In this document: positions 34,010 through 49,237 of the stretch, piece by piece
Layout of the letters: every line of letters starts with the position of its first letter
How positions within the stretch are numbered: position 1 is the stretch's first letter
Source of the DNA: Ancistrus triradiatus
Taxonomy: Eukaryota > Chordata > Actinopteri > Siluriformes > Loricariidae
DNA: 64,000 nt
Direction of reading: 5' to 3'
Assembly: GCA_025084515.1 (NCBI GenBank)
Contig: JAJAGP010000243.1
Location: 137,501-201,500 of the forward strand
Made by a program: the position numbers and the translations under genes
The notes under the pieces: model-generated
What the model saw: the letters and a program-made list of their open reading frames with translations, nothing else
Told to the model about the DNA's origin: nothing
Databases searched by the model: none

Positions 34010-37000
34010 ACAAAAATGATTTTACACAGAGGAGGCAGAGAGACAAATGAGGTTAATAAGATGGATGGATAGATGGATGTGATGTCAGAAAACAAGATAG
34101 ATGGAGCGAAATGAAGCTGGCTGAGTGAAGAGAGATACATAAAGAACCATGTAGGGGAACTCTGAACACTTCGGGGCATGAGATACGGCCACTTTGAGTC
34201 CCTCACTCTAAATCACTGCAGTGAAAAAAGGACAGACAGTGCAGAAAGCAGACTAGCACTTGCTGAAAGATGACCATGTTGCAAAGGAGAAATGCAAAAC
34301 CAGAATGTGTGTATGCATAAAGCATCCTTTAAAACCCCAAAATATAACTTTGTGGATTTTTTGTGTCATTTTGCTTTACATTGAAAACACAAAAGTGATA
34401 TATTTTCTAAGCACAAATGGACATGGAGTCAGATCTTTTTCTCAGTTACTAAACAATGTCACATAGGCAAAAGTATGTGGACTCATTTTAATAAATGGGT
34501 TTTGTTATTTCAATCTTGCATCTTTCCTTCATCTTCTCTTTTCCTTATTAATTTTATTCACTTTCTTTGTCTTTCTCCTTTTCCATGCCCATTTCCCTAT
34601 CTTTTCTTTTTTCTTTTCCCCATCATCTATTTTCTTTCCTCTCATTATGCCTTGTTGCTTTCCCTTTCTCCTGTCATTTTAGTTCTCTCCCCATTCTCAT
34701 CCATTTCCTTTCCTCTCTTACTTTCTTCCCCTTTTTCCTCAACAATCTCCTGTTTCTTTTTCCCTTTCCTCACATTTCCACTGTTTCTCATTCCCATTCC
34801 TTTCCTTCATTCCCGTTCCCTTTTCTCGCCCATTGCGGTTTTTCTTTTCCTTTCTCTGTCCTCATCCATCCCATTCCTTCATTTCCTTTTCCTTTCCTCA
34901 ACCATTCCCTACCTTTCCTTTCCCCATCCTTTCCTTTACTTTTCTTATCCTCAACCATCCATTTTATTATTTTCTTTCTCTCTCCTCATCAATTCCTGTC
35001 CATAATTCCCTTTCCCTTTTTTATTTCCTTTCCTTTTGCCACTCTCTATTTTTTTATTTCCTTTCTGTCCTTATCCATCCATCCCTAAATTTCCTTTCCC
35101 TTCCCGTCATTTCCTCACCCATTCTTTTCCACTTTTTCCACCCTCATTACTTTTCTTATTTTCCTTTATCTGTCCTTATTTATTCAAGTCCTTCATTTCC
35201 TTTCCTTTTCCTCATCTATTCCTTTCCTTTGCTTTTCCTCAGATGTTCTTTTGCTTTCCCCTTCTTCACACTTTTTCTTTTGTTTTCCTGCATTTTCTAT
35301 CACATATCCATTTCCCCAAATAATTATTTTCTTTCCTTTCCTTTCCCTCTTTCTCCATGATAGCTTAATGGGATGATTCTTGGTTTGGTGAGTGCCAAGA
35401 GAACACCTGGGTAAATTTGGAATAATATATTGGTCTTGGCTGGATAGTACAAGTAATACGAAATCTTTATACTACAGCATATAATATTGTTAGGGCAACA
35501 GTTTGTGGAAGGGATTTCTTTTTGCAGCCTGACATCAACTCTGTGCACAAAATAAGCTCTATAAAAGAAATGTTTCCAGTGTGGTGTGGGGATTTTGATT
35601 GACCTGCGTCTTTACCTTTGGGTTGAATTGGAACACTGACCCAGATCCAGCCCTAATTACCCAGTGCCCGACTCCACTAATGCTTTAGTGGCTGAATGGA
35701 AGCAAATCCCTGCGGTCTGTTTGAAAGTCTGGTCTAAACCTTACACAGAAAAGTGGAGGCTTAAAGGAGCAATATATATCAATACACATGATTTTGGAAT
35801 GAGATGAAGTACATATTGACCTAATATTCAAGTGTCCACAAAGTTTTGATTATGGAGTTTATTTTCCTTTATGTGTCACTGCAACTTTATCTAAATATAC
35901 AAATCGTCTGCAGATCTGCTTCTGACGTCTGGCAGCTGTGCACAAATGTATTTATATTTCCTAACCTACCAGCGCACTGTCACCTGCACACTGTGCCAAA
36001 AAGGGTTTCAGCAAATGAGATCTGGAGAGCCCTCGATGACTCATAATTTAAGTTAATTTATTTTGTCATCTAAAGACAGATGTGTTTACATACCAAGTCA
36101 GTGTAAGTAATAGTGTATCCGTCTATGTAATTTTGTGTTTGATTAATATTAATGTCTGCTTTTAATTGTAACCTACATTTCAAGCCAATTTACAGACGTC
36201 AGTAGAGTTACAGCAGGCTGCTCTTGAAATATTTAGCACTGTCATATCAGTGTTGGAATTTAAAAGCTCCAACTGGTGCTTAAAATATCTCTGAAACTTG
36301 TCCATAAGGAGAATGTCTCATTTTTTCCTCTCCGGCATGAATCATATTTCTGGAAAAAACAGATTTTACTTACTGGAGGCCTTCTAATGCACTACCAATC
36401 ACAATAATGTATTAACAACAGGACTGTTCACCTAATTGTAAGTGTAAAAAATGTATTATTAGCTATAGCTTTACAATGTTTGTGTATTCCCAGGTTTGAA
36501 GCAGAGCTACGTGAAATATCAGGAGGTAAGAAACCTACCATTGCACTCATCCCACACAAACACGAGTAACTTACTCAAAAAAGTCTCTAAACACATCAAC
36601 CGAGTTAGAACAGTCTCTAGTCCAAGCATGCACTCGACTAATTAGGTACACACTTACCCACACACAATTGTTGGAGTTCTGCTTAAACTCCCACCTCTGC
36701 TCGTGGATCCACAACATTGACTGGCTGTTTTCGGCTGCAAAGTCGGACATTGATCGGATGGTCGTTCAACAGCGCATGCCTGTACTGAGGGAACTTTAAA
36801 GCAAAAAGTCAAGGGCAACCATTTGTAGGGAAGATTTAACTTACAACTAAGCTGAGAAGTTAATGGTTAAGGCCCTTGCTTGAGGCCATTTAAATTCTCA
36901 GCCTTCTGATTAAAGGTCCGGTGCATTAACCACTGAGACACCCTGTTTCAACATTACATTATATAAATGACGTTCTAGTACTTAATTATATTGTGCTGAA

Positions 37001-40000
37001 TATTAATATTAACGATAATAATCATAGTGATTGGTGATCCTGTCAACTCTGCAAACTGAACTACAGGTATGCGCCATTTATCTCCGCATTACGTTCTGTG
37101 ACACAGGACCGAAATGGACGTTGATAAGACATTATCATAGTCACAGAGTAGTTTAGATACTTTGCACATAGTATTAACAATTATATTAATATTATGACAC
37201 AGAAAACATTTCCTATAGTACTGGACAATACAGTAATTCTCATCTTTGTATCTTTTATTAAACTTGAAATACTTAACAAAAACAAAAACAAAAATGAGAG
37301 TGATATGGCAATGTTTTCTGCCTTTCAAGACTGCAGTTCTCTTTTTTGTCAGCAGATGTCACAAGGGTTTGTTAGGACTAGTTTTATCTCATTCATATAT
37401 GAGTAAGATATATATACAGGTAGTCCTCGGGTTACAACGGTTTCGAGTTACGACGTTTCGTGGTTACGACGCATCTCCCATTTACTATATAAAGCCTTGT
37501 TTCGCACCTAAGTGGTTTTGCGTCGTAAACGTCATAACGCGAACTTCGTGTTTGGTGTGCGCGGCAGAAGAATACACGGTTACGCGGCTCGTTTTTTGAT
37601 AATTACTGGGTTGGGATAGGTGTTAGGATAGGATAAGTGTTTACAGTATGTTATTTACGTACAGTATGTACACCGAAAATCGGTTCACGACACCAGCTAG
37701 GAACGGATCTGCGTCGTAAGTCGAGGACTTACTGTATATATATTTACATATAAGACATACTTTTATTTCCTATTAATAAAGTAAACATACGATAAGATCA
37801 AATCAATGGCGCCCACCTGTCATTTTTCTTGGTTGTGTAACGTTAGGTAACTATGTAGGGCAACTCTGCCCTGCATGATACACACAAAACCATAACACCC
37901 ACCCCAAGGAGCGTTGAGACTTAGTCACACAAAGTGCACCATAAACAGTGCCAGGAAATCACACATTTGAACGTAACTGGTATAAATCTGGAAGTTTCAG
38001 CTCCAGGAGACATTGTTGAGTGGTATCAGGTGTAGCTCCGGTTTGCTTAGAGTTAGGTGGAGGTGGTAGTTTGTGACCAGTATGGAAATTTAACAGTATG
38101 AACTTTGAATAACACTGACTTAAAGGTATGCCATTAGCTGTTTGTTTTTTTTGTTATGGAAGAGCAGTGAGCCTGTGGGATGTTATGGGGCTGTTATGAG
38201 CTGACTCGCAGTTTGCTGAGAGAGGTGAAAGAAAGGACACATAAACACAAATGTCTGTGCCTGCTGTCTTACTGATGATCTTCTCTGTCACTGTGGCGGT
38301 TATTTTTTAGCTTTGCTGACCATGTCTGTACTTTCACGGTCTGAATGCTGATGACTAAAGAAGAACAGGGACAAAAGCTCTTTCTTGTCTGTAGATATTC
38401 TCTGTTCTCATTCTTTCGTAGTCTACCCTTTGCCTTACTTACGAGCTCCGCCGCAACAACTTCATTTTGTTGTTGCAACAAGCAGCACATCACTAGCAGC
38501 ATGCAAAATACAGTGTAGGGTTCATCGGGGAAAGGCAGGAATCTGACTCGCAATTAGCATTTTTTAGATTTAGATTAGATTTGATGCCTTAGTAAATCAA
38601 GTTCTACAGTATATGTTCTGTTTTGCTTGTGACCCCACTGCTTTTGATATAAAAGTCAGAACACTTACTTAATAGCTAATTACAAGAAGCATACAATTAA
38701 CAGTATGTACATCAATTATAAGGGTAGATTCATTTAATCTATGAGCTTACAATGCATTTGGTAAACAATAGCTCCAGAATCCTTTACTTCCTCAGATGGG
38801 TTCAGTATCTTGCTGAAAATGCACAATAATTGCTGTTTACTCAATCAGAGGAATTTCAAAAAGCCAGATGATAGGTGTTTAAGCTGTGTTTATAAACTAC
38901 ACTCCTGCAACTCCTGTTGCTCAGAGCCAGCTGCTGTTTACAGCAGTTCCTAAGGACTGGACTTGGCTTGTAATGTGAAGATTGGGTGGTGTGGTTCCCA
39001 TGTACAGAACACTTAAGCTTTCACCCAATAAATTTCAGGATAACCACTCTCACCCACAACACCCCAATGACACCCCAAAGCCAGAACTAAAAGGGTTTAT
39101 AGAACTGCAACTGAGGAAATAAATGCCTTGACTTTAGAGTTAGCTGCATTTAATAGTTTGAAGTTCCTGAAAAATGTTCCTGAGGTAGATCATAAACCAC
39201 TTCCATACCCCTCCATCTCTCTGACATACTAAACTCTAAAACCTTGTTCTGTATTTCTCAACCTCCTTCACGCCATCTTTCTCCTGATTGAGTCAATAGT
39301 CCTGCTTGTTCCCATTAAGAGAACATGGCTGCATTTGTTTTGCCCTCTGAATGGGAATCGGTCATAAGACCAAGCCTGTGCACTGAAAAACACACTCATA
39401 AAGAGATTTATCCCTGTCATATGAGCAACACGGCTGATCCACAGAGAAAGAGAAATGGAGGATTTGCCGTGGAGGCTCAGAGTCTGGAGGTCCCTAACCG
39501 CAAGAAAATGCTGTTGGTATTGTGGAAGACAGAAAGAGGTAGAGGAGAGGGATGAAAGCTTTGATGAATCTAGAGAGAAATGGGATGAGATCAAAGAAGA
39601 CATGGGAATGCAGGACATGCCATCGAGGAGCTGGAACGTACCATCCTGGTCTGCTACTGAGGTATTTTGTGTAATATTGATTACAGCAAGAAAATGATCA
39701 AACATAACATTGCTTAAGATCACAAGATGTATTTACATTTTAGTGTGAATTAAAAACATGTCACTTTATTCTTCTAGCACAAGGTTAACATAGAATCTTT
39801 ACAGCTACAGTGTGTAGCTTTAAAGAGATTTGGAGACCGCTCTGATAGAATTATGCAATTGCAAGCAACTTTCTGAATAGCTAAATACCCATGGAGTAAC
39901 ATATTTTGTTTCATGTTGGCCTTTTTTCTGAGCTAATGATTTAATTTTTCAAGAAAAATACAGCAATCCCTCTTAAGTCAAAGTTTTTTTTAAAAGCCAG

Positions 40001-43000
40001 TTAAGATGACTGGTGATTCTGGGGTGTAGCCAGTGATGTTCAATACTTTCCTTAATTATGCCAATTTTTTTATTAATGACCTTGATTACATCTCTGTGGA
40101 ATAATAATTCTGATAACACAATCTTGCCGAAGAGGTTTTATATCTGCATTTTGAACTTTTGGGAATTTTGGGATTTGGCGACCACTCTGGTAGAAATATA
40201 TTATTGCAAGCAGCCTAGACAGGATCGTTTTGTTAAGTTGATTGAAGCGTGAGCATCTTTAGACTCACGTATGTATTCGTGTCACGTTTTCATCTGATAA
40301 TGAGTGTCATGTGAGTCACATTTAGTCTGCTGCATGGGACACCCAGACATAAGCCTCTGGCAAGTCAGAAACATTGTACCAGGGAACCATATTACAACAG
40401 ACCTCAACCTCAAAATGACAGTGAAAGCTTACTCTAGAGCTTATACAATATACAATATACAAACCAGAGTGCTCTGTGGTAAAAACAAACAAACTGGTTT
40501 GTATCCCACCTCTGGCAATGTCTCAGTTTTGCTAACAGACTCAGCCCCCAGCCGAAAGAGCGTTGGAAACTTCAAAGCCTCTAGAAAGGCAGAATCTCAG
40601 GAACAAGCCCCTCACCTGGAATCCATCTTCCGTGGGCGTCACGTTGAACTTCTCGCTACTGTTTTCATGAGGGATTCACATAAACCTCATCTTGCAAGAC
40701 CTGGGATGCGAATCAGAGTGGCTCAGTAGACAAAAGATGGCTCTGCCTATCTTTTGTGCATACATAATGTCTTACATAATGGACAAAAACCACATATTTT
40801 CCACATAAAATTGGTTACTTTTGGGGCATATCAGAGCACGACTTCGGGATTCATAGTCCTGTGCCTTAAGGTACCGCTTTTTAGCCACTGGGTGGTGCTG
40901 TGGTCCATCACAGGATAAACTGGGTGGCAGATGATGTCGTCTCACTGACGGCATGAGACAGCACAATGCAATGTCAAGAGATCTCCTTCTGTGGACTGTG
41001 GTGACATAGCGGTTAAGGTACCGGACTTTGGACCAGAAGGTTCAGGGTTCAACCTCTTCCAAGCTGCCACTGTTGGGTCCTTGAGCAAGACCCGTACACC
41101 CTCAACTGCTTAGAACTGTATAAGTTGTAAATTGCTCTTAGTAAGAGCATTTGCTAAATGCTGTAAATGTAAAAGGGAGTTTGAAAGTGTTGAAGAAACG
41201 TTCAAATGTGAAGGTTCTTCTGGAAAATAAAACAAAAATAATTAGTTTCTTAAAACTGCATTGGATGGCATTGCCTTAAGAACGACAGTCATGGAGTCAT
41301 CTCTTTTGCTCTGGATCATGTCTCCTCTCAATTGTATGTGTTGCCACATCCAGCACAGAGGCCCTTTTGCCATAAATGGGGCTTTCACTCTAAGAGTCCT
41401 TTGGGTCACCTATTGGGCAGATGTTTTACGAGCTTCTGTTTAAGCTTTGTGAGGTTTTCCGTCAGTCACGGTGCAGGCGGGCCATTTTATAGCTAGTGCA
41501 TGGATGAATCTCTGCGTATAAGGGAGCGAACGGGTGCCTAGCATTCAGACCTGGTGAATGCAGTGTTTACAGCGTTTTCATCGTGGCCTCTGTCTTTGTC
41601 TCTCTGTAGCTGGGAGACCTGGATGGTGGGGAAACTCCTCAGCCTCAGTGGTTCCACACTCTGCAGGTGCGTCGGCTCCGAGCGCAGAGGGGACGCAGCA
41701 ATAGCGACCCACTCGGTGGCAAAAGCTTCCAGCAGGAGTTCCAATGGGTCAGCATGTCCACACACAGACAGGGGTGTACACACTTTCACAGTCTTAAGCC
41801 ACAAAATCAAGAATGCATGCAGATTTGCAGCCACACTAAATATGCCACTTGTCTATCAGACAGGCAGTTTTAGGACTATTCAGGTTTTATAGCCTATAAA
41901 CACTTTCTGTATATTCTATATTACGTTTATAGAATACAGGTCTGCAGTTCGGAACTGCGACTTCGTACCTCAACCTGGAGAAATTAGGAGAGGGGGCATA
42001 TGCTACAGTGTACAAAGGAATAAGCAGGTTAGTACTGTAAGCACACATATACATTAGTGTTATGAATATTATCATTAATCATTCATCATTCATTTTCCAT
42101 ACTCGCTTAATCCAGTTAAGGAGGGCAGGACCTCTCTGGCAGCACAGGGCACAAGATGGGAACCAAATCTAGACCATCCAACTGACCTAACACGTCTTTT
42201 GGTTACCACATACCCCCACCTTCCATACAGCCTCTCCAACCATGGCCAATAGTGCTGTCTGATGCCATTCTCGGCCAAAAGACACCATCGAGGCTCCCCA
42301 GTGCACCGTGGTGGTGGATTAGTGAATTGTCACTGCACCACCTAAGTGTCTCAATGTTATTATTGTTAAGTATATAGTATACACCAGATTTGGACTCCTT
42401 ACCCTCATCAAAACATTGAAAAATTTTGAAAGATTGAAAGATTTTCCCATACATCCTGTAGGATGGTCTGTAGACCTTAGACAGGATGAATTTCAGAACC
42501 TGTTGTGCAAAGGGTACAACAGGAGAGGATTGGAAAGAAAGGCTGGGAGGTGAGAAGCTATAGGAAACCAGAACGGAGATGTTAAACGCTGAGTAAACAA
42601 AGGTTATGGCAGGACAGCATAGGAGACAGAGGAGAGACAATTAGGTTAGCTCAAGTCAAGGTGAGGTCCAGCTTGTTGCTTCCTTTATTGTTGCCAAGAA
42701 TGCCAAGTGGATTTCCATCCATTTCTACAAGTTGGCGTGACAGACAGTATTCAAGTGCACTGCAGTGGGATTAATGACAAGTATGCACGCTATTCTGAAG
42801 AAGCTCTGTAGCATAACAAACACCAGATTCTGAAAATATGGAAACCTGTTTCTCTTCTTCGTCCGGTTGAGCAAGGAGCAAGAAGATACATTCAGGGAAT
42901 GACACAGCACTATACAGCACCTGCACAGTGAATCTACACTTACATGATTGTTTTGTTGTGTGTCTTAAATGTGTGGAGAGCTACAGTCACGCTAATCAAT

Positions 43001-46000
43001 GATGATTGGTGATTTTTTTTGCCACTGCAGTTTATAGAAACCTGATCACGGTTATCTCAAGGGTTAGCTTAATGTGAAGTGCTGAATAGAGCTGATGTTG
43101 CCCTCTGCTGTCTGACCAGTGAGTCATTTCCCTTCACTGCCTGGGATGGGTGACATTGTGATGTTAAAGGCAGGTTGTGATTGTCTGGTGCTAACCTGTG
43201 CTGCTCTTTCATTTGTATTCATACCCAGTGTGTAGCGTCTCGGTCAGAAGCCACGTCTTTCTTTTCTGAGATTACTGTCTGTGGTAATCAGAATGTAGCA
43301 CAAGAGTTGTGTGTTGCTCTTTGCGTTCAAAACTAAGATACTTGCTTAGTTTATAACGCCACATTCTTTGTTTACACACATTTAATTATGCTAACTATGC
43401 TAACTCAGAAAGGGTACTTTTAGCTCACAGTTCAATCCTGAGCTCAAGCTAATGCCTAAAGATGGTTTGGCTACACTAATTGTCCCTAGGTGTGTGAGTG
43501 AAGGTCTCAGGTTAGGTGGACTCTGTGTTCCTGTTATGACCATCCACACCAGCATATGATACAGATTATATACAGTTTTTTCCACAATTATTAAATATAA
43601 ATGACAGAAAGAGTGTTTATTCATAGTACATGTATCAGAAGTACTGTGCAATTCTTGTGATCTTTGCATCTCTGTGCTGTTATGTTAGAATAAACGGACA
43701 CTTGGTGGCGCTAAAGGTGATCCGCATGAAGACTGAGGAAGGGGTTCCATTCACTGCAATTAGAGAAGGTATGAGAATACAGCACACACGACCTGTACAG
43801 CGAACACAATGATTTATATTTCTCAAATTTGAAAGAAAAATTAATTTATACACTCACCGACAAAAAATGCACCCTGATAGAAATTTCGGATTGCTGCAAA
43901 ACTCGACATGCAGGTACATCTTAGGCAGATATGTAAACGATTACAAGTGTGGTCTGATTAGACACTGGGTCTTGCCCCAAGAAGCCATAAAGGTGCTTCA
44001 CCACTGGCCCTAAAAAAGGCATTCAGAGGCTAATCTTGGGTAGTATACCTCTTGGTGAGACATCGTTGACTGCTAGACATGCCTCTATGATGTACTGGAA
44101 GACATTTTGGCATGGCAGGGCTTCCAACTGGCATTTTTCGCCGGATAATGCTCGCTCACACACGAGCATTTTACAAGGAATGTCTCAGCCACGTTGCGAC
44201 ACTTCCTTGGACCGGGCTGGTCGCCAGATTTATCGCCAATAGAACATTTTTGGGGCCAGCTGGCATGCTGGCTTCGGCAACCTATGAGTGTTACAGGCCC
44301 AGCTGTGGGCAAATGTGCTGCACGATACCATACGTAAAAGTTGTTTGTGTGCTTTTGCGTGGAATAATTGCGTTATTTCTATCATTAGCGTCTCTGTTAA
44401 AAGGCCTGAAACACTCAAACATCGTCCTGCTCCATGACATCATTCACACGCGCGAGTCCCTGACCTTCGTCTTCGAATACGTGGTGAGCACAGACCCACA
44501 CACTGTCATTGACAGGCTTCATTTGTGATATATTTGATGTACGTATTGGCATTGTGTTGGAGATGATAGATACCAAGTTTTGTGGCTTGTCACAAGGAGT
44601 TTTTCAATCCTCTTGACACATCTCTCTCCCTCCTGCAGCAAACAGATTTGGCACAGTACCTGATCCAGCACCCAGGAGGACTGAATCCACTCAACATTCG
44701 TGTAAGAAGATCGTCATGTGCCTTTGACTTCACACAGGCTCAGTTCAAAGCAGAAGAAAGGCAATAGTCTCTGTTATTTTCTCTCTGGCAGATCTTTATG
44801 TTCCAGCTGTTGCGAGGTTTATCATACATCCACAGCAGGAGAATCCTGCATCGTGACCTTAAACCTCAGAATTTGCTCATCAGCTACCTGGGAGAGCTCA
44901 AGCTGGCTGACTTTGGTGGGTTTCTAAAATTCTAAACGCACTGTATACACATACACACCATTTCTGTATTATTGTTTCATATTAATATGGTGAGATGCTT
45001 GGCTTGACCAGGTTTGGCACGGTCCAAGTCCATCCCATGCCAAACGTATTCAGCAGAAGTTGTGACTCTGTGGTACAGACCACCTGATGTTCTCCTGGGA
45101 TCCACAGACTACTCCACAGCACTGGATATATGGTGAGAAAGGGGAACCAAACACCTTCACTTACAGCCATTTCACGCTTTGATGTATTTCCACTGTAAAA
45201 GAACATGTTTTACCAGACAAAATGTTCACATTAAAGTGGGTGTAAATTAAAAAATTATTCATACTAATACCATAGCCATGTTACCATAGCAAGTGGTCTG
45301 AAGAAGAAAAATACACTAATAAACTCGATAGAAGCCACACCATCAGTGCTAAGACTAACATTCAGTTAGCTGGCATTAGCTACACGCAGTTGAAAAGTTA
45401 CTAACAATACAAACATACGCGTTGCCGTTGTCTATTTGGGTGTATTAGCGATGTTTATAGTATCCAAAGGGCATGATTTGCAAAAAGCCAACACTGTTAT
45501 TACATTTGACAGCCAATAAATATTTAACAATTCAAACCCTGGAAACACTGACTGGTTCCTAAAAACGTTCCCTTCCCCAGTGAAACAACGCTATTTACAG
45601 GACCGTGTTGGTGGAAATGTTTAAACGAATGCTTTGGAGTTTCCACACTGCAAAGTCACAGCAGCTTCTCTTTATCTGTAGGGGTGCTGGGTGCATTTTT
45701 ATTGAGATGCTACAGGGGGCGCCAGCGTTCCCCGGTGTGGCTGATGTTTTCGAACAACTGGTGAAGATTTTTACAGTAAGTGTGTGTTCAGTGAGCCATG
45801 CTCCTGTGAGATTATACTAAACAAAAATACAATTTAAAGATATAATCCAGCACTTTTGAAACTCATATATAATGAAGGCGCTGTTTGGACTTTCAACTAA
45901 TTTTTGTAAAGTTTTAAATTTGGAGACCAAGTTCACAAGCATTTTCATTTTCATTTAGATGAGGCAACTAATTTACAGGGGAAAAGTCACTGCAAGATTG

Positions 46001-46091
46001 TAAATTATTATTGTTATTGTTCATGTTTTAACGTCATTATTTTTATTGTTATTTTTATTTGTCCCATCCTGAGGTTTACATATACTGTGTA

Positions 46092-46145
<54 letters not shown>

Positions 46146-46205
46146 TATTATTATTATTATTATTATTAGCTGTCCCATACTAAGAGTACTTCTACAATGC
46201 AATTA

Positions 46206-46251
<46 letters not shown>

Positions 46252-46288
46252 GCTGTCCCATACTAAGAGTACTTCTACAATGCAATTA

Positions 46289-46345
<57 letters not shown>

Positions 46346-46534
46346 GTATGCTCCAAACTAAAACATTTGCTTTAACAGTGTAAATTTAATAATATAATAA
46401 AGTAAATGAAATAATTTGCACTGTAGAAGTAGGAAATCTTGGTATGGGACATACAATAAGAATAATAAAAATAATAATAATAGATAAAGACTAACCAACT
46501 AAATAACTAACTATATATACTAACTATATGTATA

Positions 46535-46620
<86 letters not shown>

Positions 46621-46663
46621 GTTAGTTGGTTAGTTACTTCTACAGTGCAAATTATTAATTTAC

Positions 46664-46719
<56 letters not shown>

Positions 46720-46848
46720 GTGCCAAACTAAGCTCTGTACTTCTACAATGTAAATTATTTGTTTATTTATTTATTTGTTTGTTTGTTTATTTATTTATTT
46801 ATAATTAGTAATAGTACTATCTCATTCCAGTCATTAGTGTCATTTATT

Positions 46849-46894
<46 letters not shown>

Positions 46895-48896
46895 TCCCAT
46901 TCTATGATTTTTACTGCTACAGTGGAACAGATTTAATTTGTGTTGTTTATTTATGGACAGAATTGAGTTTTCATTGTATTTCATTTTGAGTGAGTTTTCT
47001 TACTGTCATGTTTTTTTTTTCAAGAAAATGTGTAAAACGCCTGTCTGTGGTAATCTGTCATCTGGTGTTGATGTCATGTTTAAAGGCTAGGTTAAAATGC
47101 TGGATTATATCTTTAATAGCTCATCATGTCGTGCTGTATATATTTGGTCATTCTTTTACCCCTGTGCATAATGCTGTATGGTTTAGTGTGAATGTACAAA
47201 GAAGCTTCTCATTTCCTTTCATCCTGTTTGTTTCCTTTTCATTTCCTCTTTCTGTGTATCACCCTCATCCTCCCTCCACTTCTCGGCTCACCTCCTCGAC
47301 CTTGACTCCCTGTCTAGGTTCTCGGCGTGCCCACAGAGGAGAGCTGGCCAGGAGTGAGCGAACTGCCAAATTATAAACCCGGTGAGTGGACACGTCCCGT
47401 TCCGCTCTCGTGCCCTGCACCCCTGCTCTGGTTTGTCAGTAAGGGTTAATGATGAGCTCATTTTTACACTTTACTGCTTCTCTCCTGGCACATTTACTGC
47501 TGTGAGTCAGCAATGATTAAACTCGCTGTAACCTGGCTGTCTATTTGATGTAGTAGTGCAAGATTTTCCTTAATGATCAGTCAGCCTTTTTTATTTTAAG
47601 AAGTGATACAGCTCGCCCAGACCATGCACAGGAGTTTTACGAGCAGGGGGCAGGCTTATGGGAAAATATGGTGCCATACACCCTAATGTCATCCATCCAA
47701 TGCTACCCACTCATGCACCTTTAATTATATCTACATCAGTACCTTTTTTACAGCTAGGGTACTAGTACAGTGCTTCTATTGTTACACACATAACAGTCCA
47801 GTGAGATGAGATGTGTCCTATGTGCCAGCTTATCTCAACCTCTTTCACTTTATTCAGGACCCTATCACAAGAGTCACGGGCGTCTGCACTCAAAAAGTGC
47901 GTCTTTGTACCCCAGGCCACTTAAAGGCTAACTAAAGTGTGATTAAAGCAGCACGTAGGGTTTAAAGGCCAAATATCAAGATCTGTGCACGAGCCTGCAT
48001 TTGCGAAACACACTGTGTACCAGCCGTGTACCAGTGTGAGTGCTCATGTTCCTCAGGGCCTATTCAGGTTCGTTGTAAGCAGTGTGTGGGTGTGGGCATG
48101 GGCATGCTATGGATACAGTCTGGCAGTGCTTCGCTATTAAACAGACAAGTCTGCAAACTGTTTCGCAGCAGCAAATTCGCAGAGTGCTGTCGAAGCCTCA
48201 TTGCTGACACACACGTGCATGTGACGGCGTGCATGCGCGATACAGGCGCTGAGCTAACACGTTACAAGTTACTTTCACACCTCAGAGTCAGACACACACG
48301 TTCTTCATGTGCAGGAAACAGAAAGATGTCTGAGGGGGCGGTGATGGCTTCAGAGAGCAAGCTCGAACCCAGAACACAGGGTGACTACACATATAGCACA
48401 TGGGATGTTACTGTTTTCCAGATATTCCTTGGGAAATTGTAGTGCTTTTTTTGTGGGGCTGTGGTAGCCTAGCGGTTACGGTCCAGGGTCCAAATCTTAC
48501 CTCTGCCGAACTCCACTGCTTGGATTGTAAGATTGTATCAGTTCAAGCGGCACTGAAAAAGGCCGTCTGCTAAAAGCCTAAATGTATTATAGTATCAATA
48601 TCAGTATCATTATCAACAGGACTTTGACAGAGTGTCTGCAGATCTGTGGCTATGCAAACAACCAATTTTGGTAGGGGCTGCCCCTGATATTTGTTTATAA
48701 ACACATGAAGGGCACTGTGTCCCCTTTGTGCCCCTCGACTGCTTGCTCTACCACAGACACAGCTTCAATGACACAGAGCTAATAGACACCCGGTGAAGCC
48801 TGTGTGTTTCTGATTGTCTATGGAACGATAATGTAGAACTAACGAATAACGCTGACTGGATAAACAACTTTTAGACTGTTATTTTGATGTATTAAT

Positions 48897-48930
<34 letters not shown>

Positions 48931-48958
48931 CATTATTATAATAATATTATTAATAATG

Positions 48959-48996
<38 letters not shown>

Positions 48997-49189
48997 TTGT
49001 TATTATTATTATTAGTAGTAGTAGTAGTATTATCAAATATCCCAAACTAAGAGTTTTACTTCTTGAGTGTAATTTATTTGAGTGTATTATTTATATATTC
49101 ATGTTATTTGTTATTGTTATCATTATTTTTTTATGTTAGTATTATTAGGTTTAATTAGTTTAATTCTAGAGTGTAATTAATGAATTAAT

Positions 49190-49237
<48 letters not shown>

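Noticed and set aside
32275..35360. Several open frames of 120-190 codons rich in Phe, Ser, Leu and Pro
   Set aside because: They come from C/T-only sequence that cannot form stop codons on that strand; several frames are open at once and none has family motifs.
39268..39723. 151-codon minus-strand frame in cdk15 intron 1
   Set aside because: Composition and motifs do not suggest a protein; an 80-codon plus-strand frame overlaps it.
48026..48442. 138-codon plus-strand frame in cdk15 intron 10
   Set aside because: No recognisable domain, no splice-compatible conservation with CDK15, and it lies inside an intron whose flanking exons join in phase.
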